Origin: Flavobacteriales bacterium
GTDB taxonomy: Bacteria; Bacteroidota; Bacteroidia; Flavobacteriales_F; PHOS-HE28
DNA length: 64,000 bases
Assembly (NCBI GenBank): GCA_016710685.1
Contig: JADJVC010000002.1
Location: 620,001 to 684,000 of the forward strand
Direction of reading: 5' to 3'
The notes under the pieces are model-generated. The model ran no database searches. It worked only from the letters and a program-made list of their open reading frames with translations, and was not told the origin of the DNA. How positions within the stretch are numbered: position 1 is the stretch's first letter; every line of letters begins with the position of its first letter. Shown in pieces: positions 51,379 through 59,846 of this stretch. The translations under genes were made by a program, and so were the position numbers.

Positions 51379-53367
51379 TCAAAGACCGGCGTCCACGCTC
51401 TTGGTGTTGGCGCTCAGTGGCACGCTGCTTCCTGCTGGCGAAATGCGGATGTAGCCTTGCATCTCCTGGTGGAGCGCACTGCAGAAGTCCGTGCAGTAGA
51501 AGGGTTGTACGCCAACGGTCAGGGGTGTCCATTTTAGCGTTTGTGTCTCACCCGGCATGATCAACAGCTCGGCGGTTTGTGCGCCTTTTACCGCGAAACC
51601 GTGCGGTACGTCCCAGTCCTGCTCCAAGTTGGTGACGTGGAAATACACATCGTCGCCGATCTTCACGCCTTCGATGTTGTCGGGTGCGAAGTGCGAGCGG
51701 ATGCAGGTCATGTAAACGTGCACGTTCTTGCCGTCGCGCACTACACGGGCCTCTTTTTCACCCTTGGTAACGTAAGGGTGCTTGTTGTCCTCGATCTTAA
51801 AGAATTTCAAGGAGTTCGGCCTTACCAGATCGGCGGGGATGGACTGTGCGTAGTGCGGCTCGCCGATGGACGGATAGTCCGCGAGGAGTTCCATTTTCGG
51901 TCCGTCGATGCTGTAGAGCTGTGCGCTCTGCGCCAGTTCGGGGCCGGTGGGCAGGTAGCGGTCCTTGGTGATCTTGTTGTAGGCGATCACGTATTTACCC
52001 CAAGGCTTCTTGCTATCGCCGCCGGGCACGCTGAGGTGGCCGATGGAATAGTAAGTGGGCACGCGGTCCACCACTTCAAGGGTCTTCACATTCCACTTCA
52101 CGATCTCGCTGCTCACGAACATGGAGCTGTAGGCGAAGCCTTTGTCGTCGAACTCCGTGTGCAAAGGTCCCAGGCCGGGCTTCTTTACTTCACCTTGGAG
52201 CACGCTCTCATACTTCAACACGGGGATTCCGTCGTACTCACCCTCGTAGTCCTTGTTTGTGATGGCGGTCTGGATCTTCGCGAATGAGAACACTGGCAGC
52301 GTGGCGGCGAGCTTGCCGCTACCCACGATGAATTCGCCGGTGGGATCCACGTCGCAGCCGTGCGGGCTCTTGGGGCAAGGCATGAAGTAGAGCAGGTCGG
52401 TAAGCTCCTTCGGGTCGAGCTGCAACACTTCGGTACCAATTTTCGAGGTGCCCATGTGGGTGCTCTCGTCGTAGCTGTTGTTGTAATATTTGCCGGGCAC
52501 CATTTTGCCTTTACCTTCCTTGGCGTACTGCTCAGCCTTTTTCCAGTTCACGGCCATGATGAAGTCTTTGTCGTTCTGGCTGGCGTTCACTTCAAGCAGG
52601 TTATGGGCTTTTTCGGTGTTGTAGCAGCTAAAGAAGAACCAGCCGTCGCTCGGTCCTTTGCCGGAATGGCTCAGGTCAAAGTCTACAGCAGGGGTTTTGA
52701 TCTGGAATGCGATCTCCATGGTGCCGTTGGACGTGTCGGGCTTTATGAAGGAGACGGTGCTCTTGAAGTTCTCCTTATAGGTCTCAATAGGCACATCGCG
52801 CTCCGCATCAGTACCCATCGGAACGCTGAAGCGCGTACCGGCCACGATGTATTCGCTGTTCGGTGTGCTGAACGGTGAACTGTGGTTACCTGCGCTATTT
52901 GGAATTTCAATGATGCTTGAAGTCCTGAAGGTCTTCAAGTCGATCATGGCGATACGCGGCGTGTTGTTGCCGTTGATCCACACGTATTTGCCGTTCTGGA
53001 TGCCGTCGCTCATGGATGCTTCCACATGGTGGCTATCGTCCCAAGGGATGAAGCCGTGCGTGGTCATCAACATGGGCTTGGTCTCCTCGCTGAAGCCCCA
53101 ACCCGTCTCAGGGTCCACGGAAAACACGGGGATCACCCGCAACATACGCCCGGAAGGAAGGCCGTACACGGACATCTGTCCGCTAAAGCCGCCGCTGACG
53201 AAGTTGTAGAATTCATCATACTGCCCGGGTGGCACGAACACCTTCGATGCGGCGTCGCCTGTTACAGCGCTTTTGGTGTTGGCAGGCTTGCAGCCTTGCG
53301 CCAGCGGCAGGGCGATCGCGGCAGCCAGCACCAGTGGTAATGTGGTGGTCAACGAGGTCCTTCTCAT
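51379..53367 (-). CDS. nosZ: Nitrous oxide reductase, clade II type
   Basis: 662 residues. NosZ reduces N2O to N2 with electrons from cytochrome c. The N-terminal seven-bladed propeller carries the CuZ histidines (SHHVEASMSD, GNHSSPF, STHMGTSK, SPHGCDVDP, PLHTEFDD, SIGHLSVPG, EPHYAQSIP). The C-terminal cupredoxin has the CuA motif CTDFCSALHQEM (about residue 630) with FYCTDFC. The N-terminus (MRRTSLTTTLPLVLAAAIAL, then PLAQGC) looks like a Sec or lipoprotein signal, not a classical twin-arginine one, which with the absence of nosR fits clade II. The cytochrome c gene lies 27 nt upstream on the same strand. Confidence 0.96.
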   Translation of the reverse strand: MRRTSLTTTLPLVLAAAIALPLAQGCKPANTKSAVTGDAASKVFVPPGQYDEFYNFVSGGFSGQMSVYGLPSGRMLRVIPVFSVDPETGWGFSEETKPMLMTTHGFIPWDDSHHVEASMSDGIQNGKYVWINGNNTPRIAMIDLKTFRTSSIIEIPNSAGNHSSPFSTPNSEYIVAGTRFSVPMGTDAERDVPIETYKENFKSTVSFIKPDTSNGTMEIAFQIKTPAVDFDLSHSGKGPSDGWFFFSCYNTEKAHNLLEVNASQNDKDFIMAVNWKKAEQYAKEGKGKMVPGKYYNNSYDESTHMGTSKIGTEVLQLDPKELTDLLYFMPCPKSPHGCDVDPTGEFIVGSGKLAATLPVFSFAKIQTAITNKDYEGEYDGIPVLKYESVLQGEVKKPGLGPLHTEFDDKGFAYSSMFVSSEIVKWNVKTLEVVDRVPTYYSIGHLSVPGGDSKKPWGKYVIAYNKITKDRYLPTGPELAQSAQLYSIDGPKMELLADYPSIGEPHYAQSIPADLVRPNSLKFFKIEDNKHPYVTKGEKEARVVRDGKNVHVYMTCIRSHFAPDNIEGVKIGDDVYFHVTNLEQDWDVPHGFAVKGAQTAELLIMPGETQTLKWTPLTVGVQPFYCTDFCSALHQEMQGYIRISPAGSSVPLSANTKSVDAGL

Positions 53368-53394
53368 ATCAGTTGGTTGGTTTTGTGGTCAAAT

Positions 53395-53895
53395 TCAAGA
53401 GGCTTTTTCAGCCTCCAGGGTGCGCATGAATTCCAGCACTTCGCGTGCTTCGTCCTTGCTCAGGTTTTGGTTCGGCATGCGTACCAAGCATTCCTCAAGC
53501 ATGGCTTGGGCTGCTTCGTCGCTTTCCAGCATGGCATCGGTGTGTACGATCATGTTCAAGATCCACTCCGGCTTGCGTTGCTCCGCTACACCTTTCCATC
53601 CGGGACCTACCACGCGGTTGGTTCCAAGACTATGGCAGGCTTGGCATTTCACGTCATAGATCTCCTTTCCCTTCGCAACCATGCCTTGGTCGATGGGACC
53701 GAGGCTCACCTCATCGGCGGTGATAAGGCCTGCCATAGGTGCCGCGGCCTCGGGCGTTTTCTCCACGGCCGCAGGGGTTGTTGTGCCTCCAGTGGCAGGT
53801 GTTTCGCTACCGCCACAAGCCATGGCGAATGCGGTAATGCCCATGAGGGCGAAAGCTTTAACGGTGTTCAGCGTGAATTTTTTGTTGGTTACCAT
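53395..53895 (-). CDS. Cytochrome c lipoprotein preceding nosZ
   Basis: 166 residues: lipobox in FALMGITAFAMACGG (Cys about 29), an Ala/Pro/Thr linker, then a monoheme cytochrome c domain with VKCQACHSLG (CxxCH), a VGPGWKGVAEQR loop and an axial Met candidate in CLVRMPNQNL. It is probably the electron donor to NosZ, being co-transcribed 27 nt upstream. A very similar paralogue is at 55318-55794. A predicted -7 element (53919-53926) and a Crp/Fnr-like dyad (53948-53961) lie upstream. Confidence 0.92.
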   Translation of the reverse strand: MVTNKKFTLNTVKAFALMGITAFAMACGGSETPATGGTTTPAAVEKTPEAAAPMAGLITADEVSLGPIDQGMVAKGKEIYDVKCQACHSLGTNRVVGPGWKGVAEQRKPEWILNMIVHTDAMLESDEAAQAMLEECLVRMPNQNLSKDEAREVLEFMRTLEAEKAS

Positions 53896-53918
53896 CAGTA
53901 GTGCTGTGTTTACGGGTT

Positions 53919-53961
53919 CAAAAGTCGTGACCGCGGCGAAGATAAACCTGACAGTTATCAG
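53919..53961 (-). promoter_or_regulatory. Promoter and Crp/Fnr-like site of the cytochrome c-nosZ unit
   Basis: CAAAAGTC (53919-53926; GACTTTTG on the minus strand) is a one-mismatch -7 element. Upstream of it CTGA-CAGTTA-TCAG (53948-53961) is an inverted repeat with the half-site spacing of Crp/Fnr sites, centred about 40 bp from the predicted transcription start, the class II activator position. A second overlapping pairing is GATAA (53941) with TTATC (53955). Confidence 0.45.
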
Positions 53962-54021
53962 ACACGGGAATGAGTTTCGTCATGTAGTTGCATTCCCTGT
54001 TTCTGTGCAACTTCGCGGCCC

Positions 54022-55239
54022 ATGCGCCGCTGGTTCAACATCGCTCTGGTCAACTTCGGCATTGCCGCCATCCTTGGTTGCGTGCTCCGCGCCATTTACA
54101 TCTGGGAAATTCCCTTCATGCGCTTCAAGCCCTTGCTGAACGCGCACTCGCACGTGGCCATGTTGGGCTGGGCCTTCATCGCCATGGTGGTGTTCCTGCT
54201 GCAGGATGAAACGGAGAAAGGCCCTTCGCGCAAGAGCAATATCCTGCTTGCGGTCGCGCAGATCGCCGTGGTCGGTATGCTTATCGGCTTCCCGGTGCAG
54301 AGCTATGGCACGTTCACCATTGCTGTTTCCGTGCTGCACATGTTGGCCGGTTACTGGCTCGGCATACAAGTATGGAAGGCCACGCGCACGTGGCGCGCGA
54401 ACGGCAGCAGGCTGTTGGTGCGCATGGCTGTTATCCTCATGTTCCTTTCCACCATCGGCACGTGGGCATTGGGACCGATCATTTCCGGCGGCGGCTTCGG
54501 CACGGAGCTTTACTACTGGTCCATCCAGTTTTACCTTCATTTCCAGCTCAACGGCTGGTTCTGGTTCGGTGCGCTGGCGCTGTGGAGCCGTTGGGCGGAA
54601 ACACACGGCGCACGGCATGTCCTGGACCGTTTCACCATCCGGCTCTGGTTGGTTTCCGTGGTGCTCACCTTCGCGTTGGCCATTGCATGGAGCGAACACC
54701 ACTGGACGGTCTACGCGGTGAATTCCATCGGCGTGGTGTTACAGCTTTGGGCCGGTTGGCGCACGGCGAAAGCCATTCTCAAAGCGCAGAAAATGCTTCA
54801 GGACAAAGCCCCGCTCTGGGCGTGGCGCTGCGTCACGTACTCGCTCATCGGCATGGGCCTGAAGGTGTTGATGCAAGCCGCCGTGGCCATTCCGCAAGTG
54901 GCCATCATGGCATTCACCGTGCGCAACTTCGTCATTGGCTTCATCCACCTCAACACCTTGGGTGCCATCAGCATGATGCTCTTCGCCATGGCCCTGGTAC
55001 GCGGCTGGTTCGTGAGCACTTCAATGACTGCGCGCGTGGGCTTGTCACTGTTCACGGCGGGCATGCTGCTCAGCGAAGCGGTACTTTTTCTGCAAGGGCT
55101 GCTGTTCTGGGTCGGCTACGGCATGATCCCCGGGTACTACGGCATCATATTGGGCGTATCGGTCTTGATACCTGCAGGGGTTGTCACGCTGTTGGTACAC
55201 GGTGTTCAGCGCGTTAAGCTGAACAAACTTCAGAGCTGA
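54022..55239 (+). CDS. Heme-copper-oxidase-like / NnrS-like multi-pass membrane protein
   Basis: 405 residues, about 11-12 transmembrane helices. Histidines placed in helices as in heme proteins: LLNAHSHVAMLGW (about residue 42), FYLHFQLNGWFWFG (about 177), EHHWTVY (about 223) and VIGFIHLNTLGAIS (about 310). It resembles cytochrome c oxidase subunit I-like or NnrS-like proteins found near denitrification genes, but the full set of subunit I ligands (CuB His pair) is not obvious, so it need not be an oxidase. Divergent from the cytochrome c-nosZ unit; a -7-like box CAACTTCG (54008-54015) lies 6 nt before the ATG. Confidence 0.78.
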   Translation: MRRWFNIALVNFGIAAILGCVLRAIYIWEIPFMRFKPLLNAHSHVAMLGWAFIAMVVFLLQDETEKGPSRKSNILLAVAQIAVVGMLIGFPVQSYGTFTIAVSVLHMLAGYWLGIQVWKATRTWRANGSRLLVRMAVILMFLSTIGTWALGPIISGGGFGTELYYWSIQFYLHFQLNGWFWFGALALWSRWAETHGARHVLDRFTIRLWLVSVVLTFALAIAWSEHHWTVYAVNSIGVVLQLWAGWRTAKAILKAQKMLQDKAPLWAWRCVTYSLIGMGLKVLMQAAVAIPQVAIMAFTVRNFVIGFIHLNTLGAISMMLFAMALVRGWFVSTSMTARVGLSLFTAGMLLSEAVLFLQGLLFWVGYGMIPGYYGIILGVSVLIPAGVVTLLVHGVQRVKLNKLQS

Positions 55240-55263
55240 GTCCCGCTCCGCCTGAATGAGCAC

Positions 55264-55296
55264 AAAAAAGGCCGACCTCTTCAGGCCGGCCTTTTT
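55264..55296. terminator. Bidirectional terminator
   Basis: AAAAAAGGCCG (55264-55274) pairs with CGGCCTTTTT (55287-55296), with further CCT/AGG pairing in the loop. It has T-tracts in both directions and lies between the convergent ends of the 54022 gene and the 55318 gene. Confidence 0.88.
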
Positions 55297-55317
55297 CAGA
55301 GGCATGTCACACTGTTT

Positions 55318-55794
55318 TTACAATGTGCGCATCAATTCCAGCATGTCCCGCGCCTGGTCTTTCGTAAGCTCTTGGTCGGTCATGCGGGCCTTGGTGAGTT
55401 CCACGAGGTTCTGGGCGGCGGTGTCGTTCTCCAGCATCCAATCCGTGTGCAGGATCATGTTCATGATCCATTCCGGCTTGCGGTGCTCCGTCACGCCTTT
55501 CCAGCCCGGTCCAATTACCTTTTGGTCCGTGAGGCCATGGCAGGCGTGGCATTTTTCATCAAAGATCTTTTGGCCGGAGGCGACTTTGGCCTGATCGATA
55601 GGGCCCAGCGTGATATCGGCCGCGGTGATAAAACCGGCAGGGTAGGCCGATTGTGCCGGAGTTTCAGCCACTGCAGGCACTGGTGCTTTCGGCGTGGTGG
55701 CTTCCGGTTTTGTGTCACTGCCGCCGCAGGCGCTGACGAACAGCGCAACGGCCACGGCCATTGTTACAGGTTGAAGAGATGTTGGCTTTTTCAT
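55318..55794 (-). CDS. Second cytochrome c lipoprotein
   Basis: 158 residues and a paralogue of 53395-53895: lipobox in VAVALFVSACGG (Cys about 23), linker, then a heme motif KCHACHGL (CxxCH), the same GPGWKGVTEHRKPEWIMN loop and a Met near LTKARMTDQEL. A monoheme cytochrome tethered to the membrane, likely an electron carrier for NosZ or a terminal oxidase. It shares long identical stretches with the first copy, so it arose by duplication around the heme-copper-like gene. Confidence 0.92.
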   Translation of the reverse strand: MKKPTSLQPVTMAVAVALFVSACGGSDTKPEATTPKAPVPAVAETPAQSAYPAGFITAADITLGPIDQAKVASGQKIFDEKCHACHGLTDQKVIGPGWKGVTEHRKPEWIMNMILHTDWMLENDTAAQNLVELTKARMTDQELTKDQARDMLELMRTL

Positions 55795-55987
55795 AGTGTT
55801 GTCGGTTCGTTTTATTGTCCGATTCTTCCGGATTGCACAAAGCTCGGAAATCGTGGACCGATGAAGAAACAGATGATGGTGCGGTTTGTTCTCGTGCCAC
55901 TCCGTGTTTCAAGTGGAAGAAATGGAGAGCCTGCGGGAAAGCATTATGGAATTGGTACGGTCTTTGACTGAACGGCACCCATCCCGT

Positions 55988-55995
55988 TAACTTGG
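55988..55995 (+). promoter_or_regulatory. -7-like promoter element, 4 nt from ATG
   Basis: TAACTTGG, one base from TAnnTTTG, ending 4 nt before the ATG at 56000. Confidence 0.5.
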
Positions 55996-55999
55996 CCCC

Positions 56000-56563
56000 A
56001 TGCTCGGAACCCCGGCGTTGATCCGCACTCTTCTGGTAACACTGCTACTTGCTGCGGGCACGGCTGTTTCGGCACAACGGTTCCAGGTGAAGCTCGGCGG
56101 GAAGGTCACCGATTACTTTTCGGGCGATGCGATGAAAGGCGCGTTGGTGCGTGTGTTGAAAGCCGGACAGGCGGACCAGCAGGCCACCACGAAAGGCGAC
56201 GGGCGCTATGCCTTCATTTTGGAGCGTGGCTGGCGCTACGAGGTGTGGTTCAGCAAAAAGGACATGATCACCAAGCACGTCATTATTGACACGCGCGAAG
56301 TACCGGCCTATCCGGACGTGCCGTTTTACGACATGGACCTGCAGATGACGCTCTTTCCGTGGATCCCGGAAATGGACTTGAGCCTCTTCGAGGATCCGTT
56401 GGGCATGGCGGCCTACAAGGGCAACGTGCGCAACATGAGCTGGGAGACGCCATTATCCGAACAATTCCGTCCGGTTTTGGCCAAGTTGATGGACGAGTAC
56501 GAGAAGAACTATAAAGGGTATTACAAGCGCACAGGCCGCAGCCAGCAGGAGATCCAGCACTAG
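56000..56563 (+). CDS. Secreted protein with carboxypeptidase-regulatory-like domain
   Basis: 187 residues: signal peptide (MLGTPALIRTLLVTLLLAAG, cleaved after VSAQ), then a beta-sandwich like CarboxypepD_reg (GKVTDYFSGDAMKGALVRVL; GDGRYAFILERGWRYEVWFS; HVIIDTREVPAYPD), and a charged helical C-terminus (LAKLMDEYEKNYKGYYKRTG). A related gene is at 58817-59407. Such domains occur in Bacteroidota envelope proteins; the partner is unknown. Confidence 0.82.
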   Translation: MLGTPALIRTLLVTLLLAAGTAVSAQRFQVKLGGKVTDYFSGDAMKGALVRVLKAGQADQQATTKGDGRYAFILERGWRYEVWFSKKDMITKHVIIDTREVPAYPDVPFYDMDLQMTLFPWIPEMDLSLFEDPLGMAAYKGNVRNMSWETPLSEQFRPVLAKLMDEYEKNYKGYYKRTGRSQQEIQH

Positions 56564-56578
56564 TGCCGTTTCGTCATT

Positions 56579-56655
56579 CAGAGGCAATTCCTAATTCCTA
56601 ATTCCGTCTGCCGATGCGGCTCGTCGGAAATTAGGGATCAGGAATTTGCGGATTC
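56579..56655. repeat. CTAATTCC-type intergenic word repeat
   Basis: CCTAATTCCTAATTCCG is followed about 20 nt later by CGGAAATTAGGGATCAGGAATT, giving an imperfect inverted repeat between the 56000 gene and folP. Same style as other word repeats in the window. No gene. Confidence 0.5.
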
Positions 56656-56711
56656 ATGGTCCATACGAAAATATTGGTTGATTCAGCAGTTTTTGAACTA
56701 CCGAAAGGGAA

Positions 56712-57566
56712 TTAGGTGGTGCACAGCTTCACCGCTTCCACGGCCTCCCGCACATCATGCACGCGCAACACGCTGGCGCCAGCCAACAAGGCACGGGTGT
56801 TCAATACCGTGGTGCCGTTCAATGCTTCGGCCGGTGTGGTGCCGAGCACTTCGTTGATCATGCGCTTGCGCGAAAGCCCCGCCACCACGGGAAAGCCGAG
56901 GTTGCAAAGGGCTGAAAGGCCATTGAGCAGTGCGAAATTGTGTTCCGTAGTTTTTCCGAAACCAAAGCCCGGGGCCACCAGCACATCCGCAATCCCCGCT
57001 TGGTGCGCGGCCAATGCGCGTTCGGAAAGAAAGTGCAACACCTCCGCAAGTACATCGCCGTAGTGGGGTGCCACTTGCATCGTCATCGGTCCACCTTGCA
57101 TGTGCATAAGGATGTAAGGCACACCGGCCCCCGCCACGGTGGCCAGCATCGCGGGATCGCCGCGTCCCGCTGTGATGTCGTTCACCATGTTCGCTCCGGC
57201 GGCAACAGCTTCTTCGGCAACATCGGCACGCCACGTATCAATGCTGATGATCACCTCCGGGAACCGGTCCCTGATCGCGCGCACCACGGGAACCGCTCGG
57301 AAAATTTCTTCCCGACCGGACACCTCATGCGCTCCGGGCCTGCTGCTGGCGCCACCCACGTCCAGAATCGTTGCGCCTTCAGCTACCATGTGTTCCGCGG
57401 AAAGCAACGCTGCATCCACTTGTACATGCCGGCTGGCGGCATGGAACGAATCCGGCGTGGTGTTGATGATCCCCATCACCAGCGGGAAGTTGGGCTGTAC
57501 CAAGGTGCCGCCCAAGCGCCATTCAATACCTTCGCCGCCGCTCATCAGGCCCCGAAGATGCGGCAA
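56712..57566 (-). CDS. folP: Dihydropteroate synthase
   Basis: 284 residues, TIM barrel condensing 6-hydroxymethyl-dihydropterin pyrophosphate with p-aminobenzoate in folate synthesis. Motifs: VMGIINTTPDSFHAASRH (pyrophosphate loop), ATILDVGGASSRPGAHEVS (pABA loop, the sulfonamide site), IISIDTWRADVAEEAV, ANMVNDITAG, DVLVAPGFGFGKTTEHNFAL and AGLSRKRMI. A second possible start is ATG 57545. Divergent from the DUF1599 gene with 11 nt between starts, a Bacteroidota-typical arrangement. Confidence 0.95.
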   Translation of the reverse strand: MPHLRGLMSGGEGIEWRLGGTLVQPNFPLVMGIINTTPDSFHAASRHVQVDAALLSAEHMVAEGATILDVGGASSRPGAHEVSGREEIFRAVPVVRAIRDRFPEVIISIDTWRADVAEEAVAAGANMVNDITAGRGDPAMLATVAGAGVPYILMHMQGGPMTMQVAPHYGDVLAEVLHFLSERALAAHQAGIADVLVAPGFGFGKTTEHNFALLNGLSALCNLGFPVVAGLSRKRMINEVLGTTPAEALNGTTVLNTRALLAGASVLRVHDVREAVEAVKLCTT

Positions 57567-57577
57567 CCGATCGGACC

Positions 57578-58144
57578 ATGGAAAAAACCCTGCGCCAGTA
57601 TGATGCCGCCACGGCGGAATGTGTGGCCCTGTTCACGCAAAAGGCGAAAGACTACGGAACCGCTTGGCGCGTGATGCGCGTGGCCTCGCTTACGGACCAG
57701 GTCTTCATTAAAGCGCAACGGTTGCGCACGCTGCAGACGACCGGCGAGAACAAAGTGGGGGAGGGCGTGCGCCCTGAACTCGTGGCCATTGTGAACTATG
57801 CCGCCATGGCCTTGGTGCAATTGGACCTCGGCGTGGTTGACAGTCCGGACCTATCGGCGGAAGAAGCCGTAAGCGAAGTGAAAGCGCGCATCAAGCAGGC
57901 GCGCAACCTGATGCAACTGAAGAACCACGACTACGGCGAGGCGTGGCGCAGCATGCGGCCCGCCTCACTAGTGGACATTATCTTGATGAAGTTGCTACGG
58001 ATCAAGCAGATCGAGGACAACCAGGGGAACACCTTGGTGAGTGAAGGCATCGATGCCAACTTCCTTGATATCCTCAACTACGCCGTCTTCGCACTGGTGC
58101 TTACAGGCGTGGAAGGTTCACTCTCCGCCGCCGGGGCTGAATGA
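57578..58144 (+). CDS. DUF1599 domain protein
   Basis: 188 residues made of two similar halves, each with the motif KDYGTAWRVMR or HDYGEAWRSMRPASLVDIIL (DUF1599 repeats), helical and cytoplasmic. Function unknown. In Bacteroidota it commonly stands next to folP and near the BT_3928 family gene and tpiA; here 3.9 kb of other genes separates it from those. Its last 27 bases overlap the convergent 58118 gene. Confidence 0.9.
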   Translation: MEKTLRQYDAATAECVALFTQKAKDYGTAWRVMRVASLTDQVFIKAQRLRTLQTTGENKVGEGVRPELVAIVNYAAMALVQLDLGVVDSPDLSAEEAVSEVKARIKQARNLMQLKNHDYGEAWRSMRPASLVDIILMKLLRIKQIEDNQGNTLVSEGIDANFLDILNYAVFALVLTGVEGSLSAAGAE

Positions 58145-58657
58145 GTTGATCATGGCCTCAGCCATGTACAAGTTCTCCGAATAGTTCTGCTCATCAGCTG
58201 TGTAAATGAGCTGGTAAGCTTTACCGTCGGCGATCACCACGTCCTGCCGTTGCCAAAGCGGCGCACCGTTCACGGCGGTAACGTAGCTGAAGCTGTAAGA
58301 TCCGGTGGCGTCGGGACCGGAGTCGTCGATCACCTTAGTGGTGGTTGAATTGGCGAATTGCGCCGGCCCATGTTCCTGATGGAACTGCTCCGGGGTTTGG
58401 CCTGCGAGTGGTTTGGCCGTAACCGCCAGTGTGGCATGTGAAGCTTCTCCGGGGCTTTGGAAATTGGCAATGGTGTCGCCCGTGCCGGGGGCCATGCTCC
58501 ACGTTCCGGGGTAGTTCATCCCGCAATCGGAGGCTTTCCAGGTTTTCCAGGCCGGAGGTGTGCCTTTCACCACATTGGTTACCACCCTAACGTTTTCTTG
58601 AGCATTCAGGATGCAGACGGTGATAAGGGCAAGGAGCGTTGCGCAGGTTCGGTTCAT
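58118..58657 (-). CDS. Secreted PsbP-like protein
   Basis: 179 residues from ATG 58657 (MNRTCATLLALITVCILNAQ, signal peptide). The mature part has a PsbP/MOG1-like pattern: MNYPGTWSMAPGTGDTIANF, then KVIDDSGPDATGSYSFSYVT and QDVVIADGKAYQLIYTADEQ, ending YMAEAMINSF. The family appears in bacteria as small secreted proteins of unknown role. The stop lies 27 nt inside the convergent DUF1599 gene. The open frame to 58816 is upstream of any plausible start. Confidence 0.78.
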   Translation of the reverse strand: MNRTCATLLALITVCILNAQENVRVVTNVVKGTPPAWKTWKASDCGMNYPGTWSMAPGTGDTIANFQSPGEASHATLAVTAKPLAGQTPEQFHQEHGPAQFANSTTTKVIDDSGPDATGSYSFSYVTAVNGAPLWQRQDVVIADGKAYQLIYTADEQNYSENLYMAEAMINSFSPGGGE

Positions 58658-58792
58658 GGTACGGTTAAGCAAGTTGCAAGTCGGGCAAGTTAGCCCAAAA
58701 GCTGGATCTGTGTGAAAGGTAATCCACAATGTGATGTTCGCACAATGATGGAAATCAGCTGTTTGGTGCTTTGATCCTGCAATTGCCCTCGG

Positions 58793-58800
58793 TAATTTTG
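58793..58800 (+). promoter_or_regulatory. -7 promoter element of the 58817 gene
   Basis: TAATTTTG, perfect TAnnTTTG match, 16 nt before the ATG at 58817. Confidence 0.6.
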
Positions 58801-58816
58801 CCGCCTGCCGCGCCAA

Positions 58817-59407
58817 ATGCGGCTTGTAAGCAAACCGATGCGCTTGTTGCCGCTCCTGTTAACGGTCTTTTTTGCCTTGGCCATGGCCCCTGTCCATGCC
58901 TTTCAGGTACGGGTGGTCGGCTCGGTAACGGACTATGCGGACCGGAAAGCGATGGCAGGGGCGCGTGTGCGTGTTTACAAGGACGGCCAAAAAGTAGTTG
59001 AGCGGCTCACCGGGCCGAGCGGAGATTACTCCATAAAGCTGGGGAACCAAGCCCGATATACAGTCCGTGTGGACGCGCCCGGCTTCCAAGGCAAATGCTA
59101 CATCATCGACACCAACGGCCCGGAATGGGATAAAGACAACCGCGTGAAAGATCTCTTGGTGGAGACCCGCTTGCCTGCGCGAAAGGCGGGCATCGACCTC
59201 TCCTGGTTCGACCTTCCCATGGGCATGGCCCGCTTCACGCCTTCCACCGGCCATGTCAGTTGGAACGGCGACTATGGTGAGGGATCGCGCACGGGCGCGC
59301 GGGAGGTGATGGAGCAGTACTGCGCCGCCGTCGGTATTCCGTACGTGCCCGAAACGGGCGAAGGCTTCCAAGTGCTCACCAGTTGGGTGGGGGAAGAACG
59401 GAGGTGA
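58817..59407 (+). CDS. Secreted protein with carboxypeptidase-regulatory-like domain (paralogue)
   Basis: 196 residues with a signal peptide (MRLVSKPMRLLPLLLTVFFA, cleaved after PVHA; a second ATG at 58838 is possible). The beta-sandwich domain (GSVTDYADRKAMAGARVRVY; GPSGDYSIKLGNQARYTVRV; CYIIDTNGPEWDKDNRVKDL) is related to that of the 56000 gene, and both share the downstream pattern I-D-L-S/W-F then GMAR/A near residue 140. No partner or ligand is known. Confidence 0.8.
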   Translation: MRLVSKPMRLLPLLLTVFFALAMAPVHAFQVRVVGSVTDYADRKAMAGARVRVYKDGQKVVERLTGPSGDYSIKLGNQARYTVRVDAPGFQGKCYIIDTNGPEWDKDNRVKDLLVETRLPARKAGIDLSWFDLPMGMARFTPSTGHVSWNGDYGEGSRTGAREVMEQYCAAVGIPYVPETGEGFQVLTSWVGEERR

Positions 59408-59483
59408 AAGCTTGCAAACAGCCTACGGACTTCAACGGTCCGGCATTCTGGGTTGTGTTTGGTAGGTAGCTTGACGAACGCTT

Positions 59484-59846
59484 TCATTCGGTCCGTTGCT
59501 CCGGCACCATCACATACCGGTACCGCAGATCCAACTGCGTAGCATCCAATGTATCCAACATTGCTTGGGTAATGCGGATGGGATACAATGTAGCATTCAC
59601 AGGCTCAAGCATCATCTTCCGCCACTGGTCCTCGGTAATACCGGCAGGCTTTTGAGCCATGATGACCTGCATGGTGAGGGCGTTGGGCGCATCGGATGGA
59701 AATGGTTTGACAGGTTGGTTTTTCGACAGGATTACAGGATTGACAGGATCGGGTCCACCTGCGGTGGATGGCGGCGGACCGGTTTCCTGTGCGAAAGCCC
59801 ATACAGGCACCAAAACAGCAGCCAGCAAGAAAACTCTTATCGTCAT
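59484..59846 (-). CDS. Small secreted protein of unknown function
   Basis: 120 residues from ATG 59846 (MTIRVFLLAAVLVPVWAFAQ, clear signal peptide), which overlaps the stop of the T9SS gene (ATGA). The mature part is Pro/Gln-rich, then helical (TEDQWRKMMLEPVNATLYPI, RITQAMLDTLDATQLDLRYR). Expressed with the T9SS cargo upstream. No family recognised. Confidence 0.7.
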   Translation of the reverse strand: MTIRVFLLAAVLVPVWAFAQETGPPPSTAGGPDPVNPVILSKNQPVKPFPSDAPNALTMQVIMAQKPAGITEDQWRKMMLEPVNATLYPIRITQAMLDTLDATQLDLRYRYVMVPEQRTE

